48,000 bases of DNA from Eubacteriaceae bacterium (GTDB taxonomy: Bacteria > Bacillota > Clostridia > Lachnospirales > Lachnospiraceae), in contig CAJSYQ010000026.1 in assembly GCA_910574015.1 (NCBI GenBank), positions 1-48,000 of the forward strand, given 5' to 3'. The notes under the pieces were generated by a model. It was not told where the DNA came from. It did no database searches and worked only from the letters and a program-made list of their open reading frames with translations. The first letter of the stretch is position 1. Every line of letters begins with the position of its first letter. Below are positions 22,888 to 30,495 of this stretch, piece after piece. A program made the position numbers and the translations under genes.

Positions 22888-24111
22888 TTATCTCCTCTCG
22901 GTACGTTCCAGTGGAAATCTCATGGTGACTGCCGTACCAGCTCCATATTCACTTATCACCTCAATGCTCCCTCCCATGGCATCCATTACATATTTCGCCA
23001 CACTGAGACCGATGCCGGTGCCATCCCTTCTGCTTCGGGCAAAGGGCATAAACAATTTTTTCTTCTGTTCCTCCGTCATGCCTCTGCCGCTGTCCGCCAC
23101 ACGGATGGTAAAATAATCGCTGGTTCCAGTACCCTGTTGTTTTTCTGACCACACCCGGACGTCTCCTCCGGCCCGGTTGTACCGAACGGCGTTCTCCATA
23201 ATTCCGAAAAATGCCAATTTAATTCGTTCTCCGTCTCCCCGATAGCTGCCGCTTATCTCCCCGCTCCATGCCAGGGAAAGCTCCTGATCCCGCACCAGCG
23301 ACCGGCTGTAGGCATGACATTCCTCCTGTACTTCCCGGACGCTGAAGCTTTCTCCTGCCAGAGGCATTCCGACACGCTCCACCTCCGCGGTATCCACCAC
23401 ATCAGTCAACAGTCTCTTCATATATTCTGCCAGGCGTTCCACCACGCCATGGTAATATCTGGCTCCCTCCTGGTCTCCCCGTTCCATACTCCGTGCCGCC
23501 AGCCGATTCATTCCTGTGACGGCTCCTGCCGGAATCCTCACCTCCTGACAGAGATGTTCCATAAATTCCATCTTTATACGGCTTTCCCGTTTTGCTCTCT
23601 GAAGTCCCTCCTCCAGCGTCCGTCTGGTGTTTTCCACATCCACCCATCGGTCGCTGATATCACTGATGTAGTAAATCACTTCCTTCTCTGTGCCGCTCCC
23701 GGCCTGGGCGATGTATTCTGCCTGAAGCCAGCGATATTCCCCGCCCACGCTGCGGCGGCTCTTATAAATCAAACTCTGCCTCCTGTGTCCCTGACAGAAT
23801 TTTTCCTTAAGATACTCTGTACTGAGCTGTGTCGTGAATTCCTCCCGGAAATCTGGATGAACCAGCTCCCGGGAAGTCCTTCCCAGCCAATTCGCGTACT
23901 CAATGCTGTTATCCTTTCCTGTGCCCGTCAGCCCGCTTAGCTCCAATTCCTCTGTGTCTGCCCGGACCAGGCGGCTGATCCCGGTTTCCATGTCCAGCAC
24001 TGCGATTCTGTGGCAGGCCGCCGCCATTAGGCGGAGTGTCTCCACATAGGTCTTTTCCTGTCTTCTCTCAATAAGCTTCTTTTGAATAAGTCTTTTGTGC
24101 ATCAAATGCAT
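22888..24111 (-). CDS. PAS histidine-kinase-like protein lacking the phosphoacceptor His
   Basis: A 407-residue cytoplasmic protein. An N-terminal PAS-like domain (about 25-160) is followed by a coiled linker, a dimerisation helix (about 180-250) and an HATPase domain (about 290-400). The ATP site looks intact: IMENAVRYNRAGG, VADSGRGMTEEQ and GTGIGLSVAKYVM. In the H box the sequence is FMEHLCQEVRIPAG where F-x-x-x-x-S-H-E is expected, so Gln189 replaces the phosphoacceptor His. The start is chosen at the ATG 24111 with GGAGG 5 nt upstream; longer in-frame starts lack a ribosome site. It may be a pseudokinase or act as a regulator of another kinase. Confidence 0.8.
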   Translation of the reverse strand: MHLMHKRLIQKKLIERRQEKTYVETLRLMAAACHRIAVLDMETGISRLVRADTEELELSGLTGTGKDNSIEYANWLGRTSRELVHPDFREEFTTQLSTEYLKEKFCQGHRRQSLIYKSRRSVGGEYRWLQAEYIAQAGSGTEKEVIYYISDISDRWVDVENTRRTLEEGLQRAKRESRIKMEFMEHLCQEVRIPAGAVTGMNRLAARSMERGDQEGARYYHGVVERLAEYMKRLLTDVVDTAEVERVGMPLAGESFSVREVQEECHAYSRSLVRDQELSLAWSGEISGSYRGDGERIKLAFFGIMENAVRYNRAGGDVRVWSEKQQGTGTSDYFTIRVADSGRGMTEEQKKKLFMPFARSRRDGTGIGLSVAKYVMDAMGGSIEVISEYGAGTAVTMRFPLERTERR

Positions 24112-24273
24112 AGTTTCCTCCATTTTCGCCCAATGGCACCAAATAGAACCCGCCGTTGAGCCAGATTCACCGCCCGAAAGCGGCATGATTTTGCATGAGC
24201 AGTATACACTAATCGTTTCCAAAAAAAGGAAAATACCTTTAAACTATGCTTTTTCATAACTTAACTCGAATGA

Positions 24274-24996
24274 TCATGTAAAATGCTCCAAGAAATCACT
24301 TTTCAGGATAATCCCAAGTTCCAGTACCTCCGAACGTCCCTTCAGATATATGTATCTGCTCACCGCATCAATCTTCTTTACAAATTTCCTATTTACGATA
24401 GTTCCTCTGCTGCACATCAAAAAATCTTCGGAATCCAGTTCTTTCAGAAGGGCTTTACAGGTCTTATATGGAACCGTCACTTCATCCTCCGTCGTGACGA
24501 TCCTCAGGTCATGCTTTCTGCTCTGGGCATAGATGATTTTCCTAATCTCAATGGAATAGATTATCCCGCTTACCCTATAATACAGACTTCTGTCTTTCGC
24601 GTTTTCAGTCTGGTAACGGATCGCATCCCGGACAATCTCCTCCACCTCATGAAAATTACAGGGCTTTTCTATAAATCTATAACAGTGGATCGATGAGTAC
24701 ATAGTAAGCTGTTCATCATATAATGCCGTGAGAAATATTATTGGTGTAAAATAATATCTGGACACCATTCTTATATTTTGTGCGAACTCAGTGCCTGACT
24801 TATCCCGCTCCCGAAGTCCCGGCTTCAGTATGATATCCAGTATAAATAGGTCGATCGTATTCGTCATTGCCGCCGCGTATGCCTCATCCGCTGTACTTAT
24901 CGAAAAGATCGCCGCCTTGCCGTCCACCTTTCTGACGACCTTTTCCAATGCATCCCTTGTTGCCTTATGATCCTCAAGTATCAATACCTTTTTCAT
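24274..24996 (-). CDS. agrA: LytTR response regulator (AgrA-like)
   Basis: A 240-residue response regulator. The receiver begins KKVLILEDHKATRDA, with the phospho-Asp in LFILDIILKPG and Lys in RFIEKPCN. The C-terminal LytTR DNA-binding domain (about 135-238) contains YSIEIRKIIYAQSRKHDLRI and FLMCSRGTIVNRKFVKKID. TAAGGAGGATAGG precedes the ATG. It is divergent from agrBD, and the convergent agrC-type kinase lies on the far side. The likely role is activating agrBD in response to the peptide. The promoter has no clear -35, consistent with activation. Confidence 0.88.
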   Translation of the reverse strand: MKKVLILEDHKATRDALEKVVRKVDGKAAIFSISTADEAYAAAMTNTIDLFILDIILKPGLRERDKSGTEFAQNIRMVSRYYFTPIIFLTALYDEQLTMYSSIHCYRFIEKPCNFHEVEEIVRDAIRYQTENAKDRSLYYRVSGIIYSIEIRKIIYAQSRKHDLRIVTTEDEVTVPYKTCKALLKELDSEDFLMCSRGTIVNRKFVKKIDAVSRYIYLKGRSEVLELGIILKSDFLEHFT

Positions 24997-25092
24997 CCTA
25001 TCCTCCTTAATCTGTACTTTAAATCTTCTTCCCTTTCATCAAACTCAGAAATGCAGATACAAATCCCTATGTTCTGTCCATTGATGGGAAAA

Positions 25093-25144
25093 GGAACACG
25101 GTTCACCTACATTTGGGGAACACAACACTCTCACCTGCTATACT
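25093..25144 (+). promoter_or_regulatory. agrBD promoter with direct repeats
   Basis: -10 TATACT (25139-25144) without a recognisable -35. Upstream, GGAACAC occurs at 25093-25099 and 25117-25123 (24-bp step). AgrA-type regulators bind direct repeats in this position, but the known period is about 21 bp, so the match is only partial. Confidence 0.45.
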
Positions 25145-25166
25145 ACATTATAAAGGCGGTGAGAAT

Positions 25167-25757
25167 ATGTTTCCATATGCATATATAAAAAATAACCTGG
25201 GCTTTAGCGAATACGAAACCGCCCAGATCCGATATTTTATCAATACCATTTTATCCGAGATGTCCAAACTCATCTTAATTGGCCTTTTTTTCTGTCTTCA
25301 GGGTAAACTCGCTGTATTTGCGGCGGCTGCCGCTTTATTATGTGTTTTGCGGAGCTTCACCGGAGGACTTCATATGGAACATTATCTGACCTGTCTGATC
25401 ATGTCCTTTTTAATATTCTTTACGGCGATCGATATCCTGCTGCCTATACAACTCACCAGGCAGGTACAGCTGCCGGCCCTTGCCGCCTGTATCCTGGTCA
25501 ACCTGAAGTTTGCGCCTGTCGTCTCCCGGCACCGTCCCGTCCCAGGAAAGGAACGGATCCGAAAATCCAGGATAGAATCCGTTGTTATGATCGCAATATT
25601 TTCACTGCTTCTATATGTCCTGCCATCAAACCAATATATCTCTGTTGGTTTCTGGATAATATTACTGCAGTCAGTCCAGCTGGCCGCAGCATACTACGGA
25701 AAAAGGAGGTCTGACCATGAAATACCGTCTGCAGAAATGGATGACAACACTGTGTAG
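25167..25757 (+). CDS. agrB: AgrB-like propeptide-processing membrane protease
   Basis: A 196-residue membrane protein of the AgrB family, with about six hydrophobic segments. The catalytic pair His69 and Cys76 lies in RSFTGGLHMEHYLTCL, with the same 7-residue spacing as AgrB of Staphylococcus. The family cuts the AgrD propeptide and forms its thiolactone or lactone ring. The frame opens at 25113, but AAGGCGGTGA before the ATG at 25167 and the start of homology decide the start. Its 3' end overlaps agrD by 41 bp. Confidence 0.92.
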   Translation: MFPYAYIKNNLGFSEYETAQIRYFINTILSEMSKLILIGLFFCLQGKLAVFAAAAALLCVLRSFTGGLHMEHYLTCLIMSFLIFFTAIDILLPIQLTRQVQLPALAACILVNLKFAPVVSRHRPVPGKERIRKSRIESVVMIAIFSLLLYVLPSNQYISVGFWIILLQSVQLAAAYYGKRRSDHEIPSAEMDDNTV

Positions 25758-25851
25758 CCTGGCATTAGTTTGCTGCACAGTTGCTCATTGGAAAGGAATC
25801 AGCGTATTCTTATTCGGCGAAACAGCATATCCAGAAAATCCGGATATGTAA
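25717..25851 (+). CDS. agrD: AgrD-like cyclic peptide propeptide
   Basis: A 44-residue peptide that is too short for most gene callers. It starts inside the agrB 3' end, behind its own AAAAAGGAGG site. The N-terminal amphipathic helix is MKYRLQKWMTTLCSLALV. The presumed signal core is ISVFLF (residues 28-33). The acidic tail is GETAYPENPDM, equivalent to the conserved acidic C-terminus of AgrD. By position the ring-closing residue would be Ser29 rather than Cys, giving a five-residue lactone S-V-F-L-F. Cys13, Cys19 and Cys20 lie in the leader. A terminator follows. Ring limits are inference. Confidence 0.85.
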   Translation: MKYRLQKWMTTLCSLALVCCTVAHWKGISVFLFGETAYPENPDM

Positions 25852-25857
25852 AAAGCA

Positions 25858-25885
25858 GGAACCCTGATCGTTCGGTCAGGGTTCC
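25858..25885. terminator. bidirectional terminator between agrD and agrC
   Basis: A 10-bp perfect stem GGAACCCTGA / TCAGGGTTCC, between the convergent agrBD and agrC transcripts. Confidence 0.85.
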
Positions 25886-25891
25886 CTTCTT

Positions 25892-27151
25892 CTATTTATT
25901 GATGATCACCTTAAACACAATGTACGGTATTTCATTGTATTCCGTACTGCGGATATAAAATCCCGCCCCGTATTCTCTGGTAATATTTGTGACATTGGAG
26001 AGCCCTCTCCCGCGGTCTGCCCCCTTTGTGGAAAAACCCTCCTGTAAAAATTTTTGAATCCTGCTGTTGGGGATCGCCTCGCCGCATGGGTTCCTGACCT
26101 CGATGCAGATCAAAGCCGCATCCTCCAGAATCTCCACTTCCAGAAGCTTTTCCTCTTTCTCCATCTGAGCCTCAATGGCATTATCAATAAATATCCCTAA
26201 TATTTCAATTATCCTGAAATAAGGCATAGCACAGGAAAGCGTGCCGGCTCGGATAGTGTAATCCACCTCACATCCCATACTCTCGGCATAAAGGAACTTG
26301 GAATACAGAAAACCAATTACCGGTGAAGTTCCGGCCGTCAGCAGTTTATTATAATGATTGTCTTCCTCAATATCCTTATAATATTCGTTCTGTCTCTCGA
26401 TCAGCTCCTCCAATGTTGCCGCCACAAATTGCTGACCAAGAATCGCCTGCATATGATTATCAAATTCATGCTGTCTGTTTCTCACTGAACGGATCAACTG
26501 CATGGTAGTATCATTATAAATCTTATGTATCTCCAGTTCCTTTTCTTTCATCCGTTTCTCGTCTATCGTTTTCTGCCATTTAAAGATTATCAGACATAAA
26601 ATAACGGAACATGCTCCGAAAATGAAATAATCTGTATATCTCAGGCATTCAGAAAATTTATTTACAATAACAAGATATACCGATATGAAAAAACAAACCA
26701 ATGTCACCACGTTGATCAAAAGTTCACGTTTCTTACTTATATCTGCTATTTTCTTTATCAAGCCTGTTTTTCCTAATACATATGTCAAGGTAACCAATAA
26801 TGTATTGGAAACAATCAAAAGATATTCGATAGTAATATATTTCTCTAAAAAAACAAGAATAGAACAAATTAACTGAAAGGTAACCTCGAAAAAACATAAA
26901 AGCATCGTATTGACAAAGGTCTTCCGAAACCCTTTTCTGAATTTTACTTCCTGATAAACAAAGATCAGAATATACACCAGGATAATAAAAGACCTGCCGG
27001 GTTTATAAAGGTTCAGAATGCCCATTAGGGCAAGCTCCAGAACAAAAAACCCGGCATCGTACATTGTCATTTTGTATTTCCGGTCATAAATGTAGTTGAT
27101 GCAGAGAAAGATTGAAACTAATTCCAGTGAAGCTGCCGCAACATTCAGCAC
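25892..27151 (-). CDS. agrC: AgrC-like GHKL peptide-sensing histidine kinase
   Basis: A 419-residue sensor. Six hydrophobic helices occupy about 1-195, as in AgrC. A coiled linker follows, then the H box VRNRQHEFDNHMQAI. The GHKL ATPase domain has ILGIFIDNAIEAQ and GADRGRGLSNV. An ATG at 27160 has its GGAG directly adjacent, leaving no spacer. GTG at 27151 has GGGGAG at 9 nt, so I chose the GTG. It starts just past the XRE regulator stop and ends at a terminator shared with agrD. It should detect the AgrD-derived peptide and signal to the LytTR regulator at 24274. Confidence 0.88.
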   Translation of the reverse strand: MLNVAAASLELVSIFLCINYIYDRKYKMTMYDAGFFVLELALMGILNLYKPGRSFIILVYILIFVYQEVKFRKGFRKTFVNTMLLCFFEVTFQLICSILVFLEKYITIEYLLIVSNTLLVTLTYVLGKTGLIKKIADISKKRELLINVVTLVCFFISVYLVIVNKFSECLRYTDYFIFGACSVILCLIIFKWQKTIDEKRMKEKELEIHKIYNDTTMQLIRSVRNRQHEFDNHMQAILGQQFVAATLEELIERQNEYYKDIEEDNHYNKLLTAGTSPVIGFLYSKFLYAESMGCEVDYTIRAGTLSCAMPYFRIIEILGIFIDNAIEAQMEKEEKLLEVEILEDAALICIEVRNPCGEAIPNSRIQKFLQEGFSTKGADRGRGLSNVTNITREYGAGFYIRSTEYNEIPYIVFKVIINK

Positions 27152-27152
27152 A

Positions 27153-27494
27153 CTATTCATCTCCCCGTTTATTTTCCAAAATATCCAGGCAGTACCGCAG
27201 CATTAGAGCCATCCGCTTTTCCGCCGGAAGTCCTCTGCTCATTTCTATGGTACGGTATGGAACATCTTCCTTACTATAGATATAATTCATATCACAGTCC
27301 AGCTCATTTGCCAGTATATATGCATAATCAGGGGATAGTCCAGTTGCTCCCGACTCAATCCGGTACATTGCATCATCCGAAATATGGAGTATTCCTGCCA
27401 GCTTCTTCCGCTCCATTCCCGTCATCTCCCGCCACTTCCGCAGCCTTTCCCCGATCTGCTTATCAACACTGGTATTGTCCATTTTTTCACCCAT
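27153..27494 (-). CDS. XRE-family regulator upstream of agrC
   Basis: About 113 residues. The helix-turn-helix (about 12-70) reads IGERLRKWREMTGMERKKLA with ISDDAMYRIESGATGLSPDY. The C-terminal 40 residues are helical, ending MLRYCLDILENKRGDE. ATGs at 27503, 27494 and 27482 are possible. AAAGGAG lies 2 nt from the first and 11 nt from the second, so 27494 is preferred, with modest certainty. It is co-transcribed with agrC; the two open frames meet. A role in setting agrC expression is inferred. Confidence 0.82.
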   Translation of the reverse strand: MGEKMDNTSVDKQIGERLRKWREMTGMERKKLAGILHISDDAMYRIESGATGLSPDYAYILANELDCDMNYIYSKEDVPYRTIEMSRGLPAEKRMALMLRYCLDILENKRGDE

Positions 27495-27616
27495 TGATCT
27501 CATTGCTCCTTTGTTTTTCTTAATTTTAACAATAAAATCATATGAGCATATCGGTATTTTGAACCGCCCATTCGGTGCATGATACCGGATGCGGCAGGTT
27601 CAGCATAGTCCTGCCG

Positions 27617-28138
27617 TCATAGGGAAACAAGTATAATAGCAGCGGCAGCACCGGCAAAGGTAGCCGCCATGGCGCCGGTAAGAGTATATCTTGTCTTCGT
27701 GACCTTCGCCGTCATAAAATAGACGCTCATTGTGTAGAAGATCGTCTCGGAACAACTCATGAGAACGGACGCCAGCGTACCTAGATAAGAATCCGTTCCA
27801 TATGCCTTGTAGACATCCAGAAGAAGTCCCGTAGCGGCAGAGGAGGAAAACATTTTCACTATAAATAGCGGAAGCAGCTCTCCCGGGAAGTGTAGAAATT
27901 CCACTAACGGAGAGAGGAAATTCGCCAGACTCTCCATGGCACCGGATTCTCTCAGTACACCCACCCCGATCATCAGTCCCACCAGAGTGGGCAGTATTTT
28001 ATAGACAGTGACAAAACCGTCCTTCGCCCCCTCAATAAAGGTATCGAAAATATCCACTTTCTTTAAAAGGCCATATCCCACCAGATACAGAATAACAAAT
28101 GGGATCATGCAGTCCGATATGTAATAAAGTATTCTCAT
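27617..28138 (-). CDS. spmB: spore maturation protein B-like membrane protein
   Basis: A 173-residue membrane protein with four or five helices and Gate-type nucleoside-recognition motifs (VTVYKILPTLVGLMIGVGVL, MSCSETIFYTMSVYF). In Bacillus, SpmA and SpmB are needed for full spore-core dehydration. The ATG at 28138 overlaps the spmA stop (ATGA), so the two are coupled. The longer frame to 28324 is a shadow of spmA. Confidence 0.92.
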   Translation of the reverse strand: MRILYYISDCMIPFVILYLVGYGLLKKVDIFDTFIEGAKDGFVTVYKILPTLVGLMIGVGVLRESGAMESLANFLSPLVEFLHFPGELLPLFIVKMFSSSAATGLLLDVYKAYGTDSYLGTLASVLMSCSETIFYTMSVYFMTAKVTKTRYTLTGAMAATFAGAAAAIILVSL

Positions 28139-28719
28139 GATCTTCTTCCTACCTTTCTGGCAATCACTGAAAATATCACCCCTGCTGCCGTGGATATAAT
28201 AGTTGCCACCAGCCCCATACCAATAATGGAGGTAGGGGATACCGAGCCGTACTGGCTGCGGTAGGCGATGATATTTACCGGAATAAGCTGCAGTGAAGAG
28301 ATATTGATGATCAGAAAGGTGCACATATCCGCACTGGCAATATGGGAACCATGGTTCAGGCTCTTAAGTTCTTCCATCGCTTTTAGCCCTGCCGGCGTCG
28401 CTGCCCATCCCAGTCCCAGAACATTACTGATCATATTTGCCGCCATATACTCGTTGGCCTTATGATCCCGGGGCACGCCAGGAAAAAGGAAGGCAAGAAC
28501 CGGACGGAGACCTTTTGTCAGAACGTCAATAATTCCTGCCTTTTTTGCAATATTCATCAGCCCGGTCCACATGGACATAACGCCGAGCATAGTGATACAG
28601 AGAGTGACTGCCTCCTTGGATGAATCAATGGCGGCCGTCCCCACATCCCCGATCCTTCCAGTAAATGCGGCAAAGAGAATCCCAATCAGTATCATTAATC
28701 CCCATAATTTGTTTAACAT
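28135..28719 (-). CDS. spmA: spore maturation protein A-like membrane protein
   Basis: A 194-residue membrane protein with Gate-domain motifs. It begins LNKLWGLMILIGILFAAFTG, then SMWTGLMNIAKKAGIIDVL, MISNVLGLGWAATPAGLKAM and CTFLIINISSLQLIPVNIIA. Partner of SpmB. A GTG at 28764 is in frame but has no ribosome site. The ATG at 28719 is chosen from homology, although its ribosome site (CAGGGT) is weak and lies in the arm of a hairpin. Confidence 0.92.
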   Translation of the reverse strand: MLNKLWGLMILIGILFAAFTGRIGDVGTAAIDSSKEAVTLCITMLGVMSMWTGLMNIAKKAGIIDVLTKGLRPVLAFLFPGVPRDHKANEYMAANMISNVLGLGWAATPAGLKAMEELKSLNHGSHIASADMCTFLIINISSLQLIPVNIIAYRSQYGSVSPTSIIGMGLVATIISTAAGVIFSVIARKVGRRS

Positions 28720-28726
28720 AAAATTG

Positions 28727-28768
28727 ACCCTGTACTTTTCTTCTATATATATGAAAGAAAGCACAGGG
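28727..28768 (-). promoter_or_regulatory. imperfect hairpin over the spmA ribosome site
   Basis: CCCTGTGCTTTCTT and AAGAAAAGTACAGGG (one mismatch and a G-T pair) flank an ATATATATA loop. The second arm ends 8 nt before the spmA ATG and contains the only ribosome-site candidate. It is either a weak terminator of the upstream gene or a translational control element. Confidence 0.5.
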
Positions 28769-28783
28769 TTATGTCTTATATAG

Positions 28784-29689
28784 CTACTTTACTTCGATAG
28801 TCAGCAGTGTCAGGTCGTCGCGGAATACCATCCTCACACTGAGTTTCCCCTGTGAAAAGCTCAGGGTCTCTTTTACTTCCATCGTCTGCGTATGGTTCTC
28901 ATCATCCGTCACAAACCAGTTCTTCTCTGCAGGCAGATCCTGCTTTTCAAAAGTGCCCAGCGCCACGATGGTATTTTGCCATCCCCGCCAGTAATCCTCC
29001 GTGATCTTCCTCTGAAGCTCACCATCCATCCTGCTCCTCATGGCGTCATACTGATTGGTCACAAGAAGATTGTTCAGCTCCTCCACTCTGGCATCCAGCT
29101 TTTCATCATCGAAAAACTGTCTGTCCCGGAAACTGTTCTTTTTATATTCCTGCCGGTAAGATTTGCGGTACTCCCGCATTTTCTCGAAATCGGCATAAAA
29201 TTTTCCATCCACCCGGTCGAAGTAGAGGGTTATTTCCTGACTTCCTTTCTCCCCAGACTTATCCTGATAGGAGACCGGCGCCGTCAATTTAAGATAATCC
29301 CACATTTCCTTTTCTGCGATATTCCCCACCTCGCCAAATGTATATCCGCTCTCCGCATGAATATCCTGGAAATGCTGCTGAAATTTTTCTCTTGCCACAG
29401 ACGTATGGCAGCGGTTATACGGATTCCACTTAATGGCCTGAGTAAGCAGGATGTAGCCCCCCACGATAATCGTAAAACGGACCAGGGCGGATACCACTGG
29501 TTTCTCCCGCAGCCAGTATTTCTGTACAACCTTATACCACAGGGGACAGACCAGTGCCGCCAGCGCCACAAAAATAATGGGATTTTCTCTGGCGAATGCA
29601 AAGGCCAGCGCCATAAGCATTACAATAATACCGATGAAGTCAGCCAGTATCGTTCCAATCTTCCCCAGTAACTGCATTCTTTTATCCAT
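28784..29689 (-). CDS. membrane protein with C-terminal DUF3887-like domain
   Basis: A 301-residue protein. Three hydrophobic segments lie at about 12-32, 36-54 and 65-85. An extracellular or lumenal region with His, Arg and Lys-rich helices follows. The last 100 residues (LLVTNQYDAMRSRMDGELQR, WQNTIVALGTFEKQD, VRMVFRDDLTLLTIEVK) resemble DUF3887, a lipocalin- or NTF2-like domain in Firmicutes exported proteins. AGGAGGATATAGGCT precedes the ATG. It is 3 bp after alkD and ahead of spmA. The function is unknown. Confidence 0.72.
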   Translation of the reverse strand: MDKRMQLLGKIGTILADFIGIIVMLMALAFAFARENPIIFVALAALVCPLWYKVVQKYWLREKPVVSALVRFTIIVGGYILLTQAIKWNPYNRCHTSVAREKFQQHFQDIHAESGYTFGEVGNIAEKEMWDYLKLTAPVSYQDKSGEKGSQEITLYFDRVDGKFYADFEKMREYRKSYRQEYKKNSFRDRQFFDDEKLDARVEELNNLLVTNQYDAMRSRMDGELQRKITEDYWRGWQNTIVALGTFEKQDLPAEKNWFVTDDENHTQTMEVKETLSFSQGKLSVRMVFRDDLTLLTIEVK

Positions 29690-29692
29690 AGC

Positions 29693-30391
29693 CTATATCC
29701 TCCTGCGTGCATTTCGTTTCATTTCCCTGAGCATCTGCTTATCCTCTGCCCCCAAACGGCTGGACTCTGTCATCTTCTGGATGGCACGGTTGAAGGTCTG
29801 GTCAGAAAATGAATTTTCTCCTTTCAGAAGTGCAAGTGTTTTATCCGGAAATTTAGCATAAGCAGAAGCCAGCGCCCAGGCAATTCCCATACTGGCATAG
29901 TAAGCTTCGTCCTGAAGTCCATCCAGTACATGGAGTACCCGGTCAATATACTCCGGTATCAGATACTGGTTCATCATCATCACTGCCACCACCCGGATCT
30001 CATATTCCTTCCCAGAATCTCTATAGCCCATAAGAAAATCCCAGAATGGCTCATATTCGCCAGATTTTATCTTCATGCCGGAACACACACAGTCATTCAC
30101 CGACCAGTTCTTGATCCGGGGAATAAAATCAGCAAATAATTCGATCCTCTCTTCAATGCCGATATGTGCATAACCAATTATCATCCCGGCCATCATGGTC
30201 TCCTCAAAATAAAGATCCTCTGACTGGGAAAGAAAACTGCGAAAATCCCCTCTTGCTATCTCTTTCGCTTTCTTTCGCAGAACGGGGATCCGCACTCCAA
30301 GCATATTATCACAGCCAGGTATCAGTCTGGCAGAAAATGTCTTATATTCTTCTGATGCCTCATTTCGAAGCCACTGTCGTAGTTCCTCCAA
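29693..30391 (-). CDS. DNA alkylation repair protein (AlkD-like, HEAT fold)
   Basis: A 232-residue all-helical AlkD-family protein. The typical N-terminus is YKTFSARLIPGCDNMLGVRI followed by VLRKKAKEIARGDF. The conserved MMAGMIIGYA, NWSVNDCVCSGMK, RVVAVMMMNQYL and YYASMGIAWALASAYAKFP segments are present. The family excises N3- and N7-alkylated bases. The start is TTG at 30391 with GGGAGG 5 nt upstream. It has a strong promoter and no neighbouring repair gene. Confidence 0.92.
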   Translation of the reverse strand: MEELRQWLRNEASEEYKTFSARLIPGCDNMLGVRIPVLRKKAKEIARGDFRSFLSQSEDLYFEETMMAGMIIGYAHIGIEERIELFADFIPRIKNWSVNDCVCSGMKIKSGEYEPFWDFLMGYRDSGKEYEIRVVAVMMMNQYLIPEYIDRVLHVLDGLQDEAYYASMGIAWALASAYAKFPDKTLALLKGENSFSDQTFNRAIQKMTESSRLGAEDKQMLREMKRNARRRI

Positions 30392-30453
30392 AGCTGCCTC
30401 CCTGCATGGTATTTGTCTGCAAGCCTCACGGGGCAGAACACTTGATACATTGG

Positions 30454-30482
30454 ATTATACGCTACTTTTGTGGAAACATCAA
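30454..30482 (-). promoter_or_regulatory. sigma-A promoter of the alkD operon
   Basis: On the minus strand TTGATG (30482-30477), 17-bp spacer, TATAAT (30459-30454). Near consensus and about 60 bp upstream of the alkD start. Confidence 0.85.
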
Positions 30483-30495
30483 CAAAAAAACTACA

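Noticed and set aside
27573-27616. CGGCAGG/CCTGCCG stem after spmB as terminator
   Set aside because: Only 7 bp of stem with no T run on the minus strand. Too weak to call.
28892-29671. Plus-strand open frame of 259 codons antisense to the DUF3887-like gene
   Set aside because: No start context, no recognisable domain, and the opposite strand has a well-supported gene.
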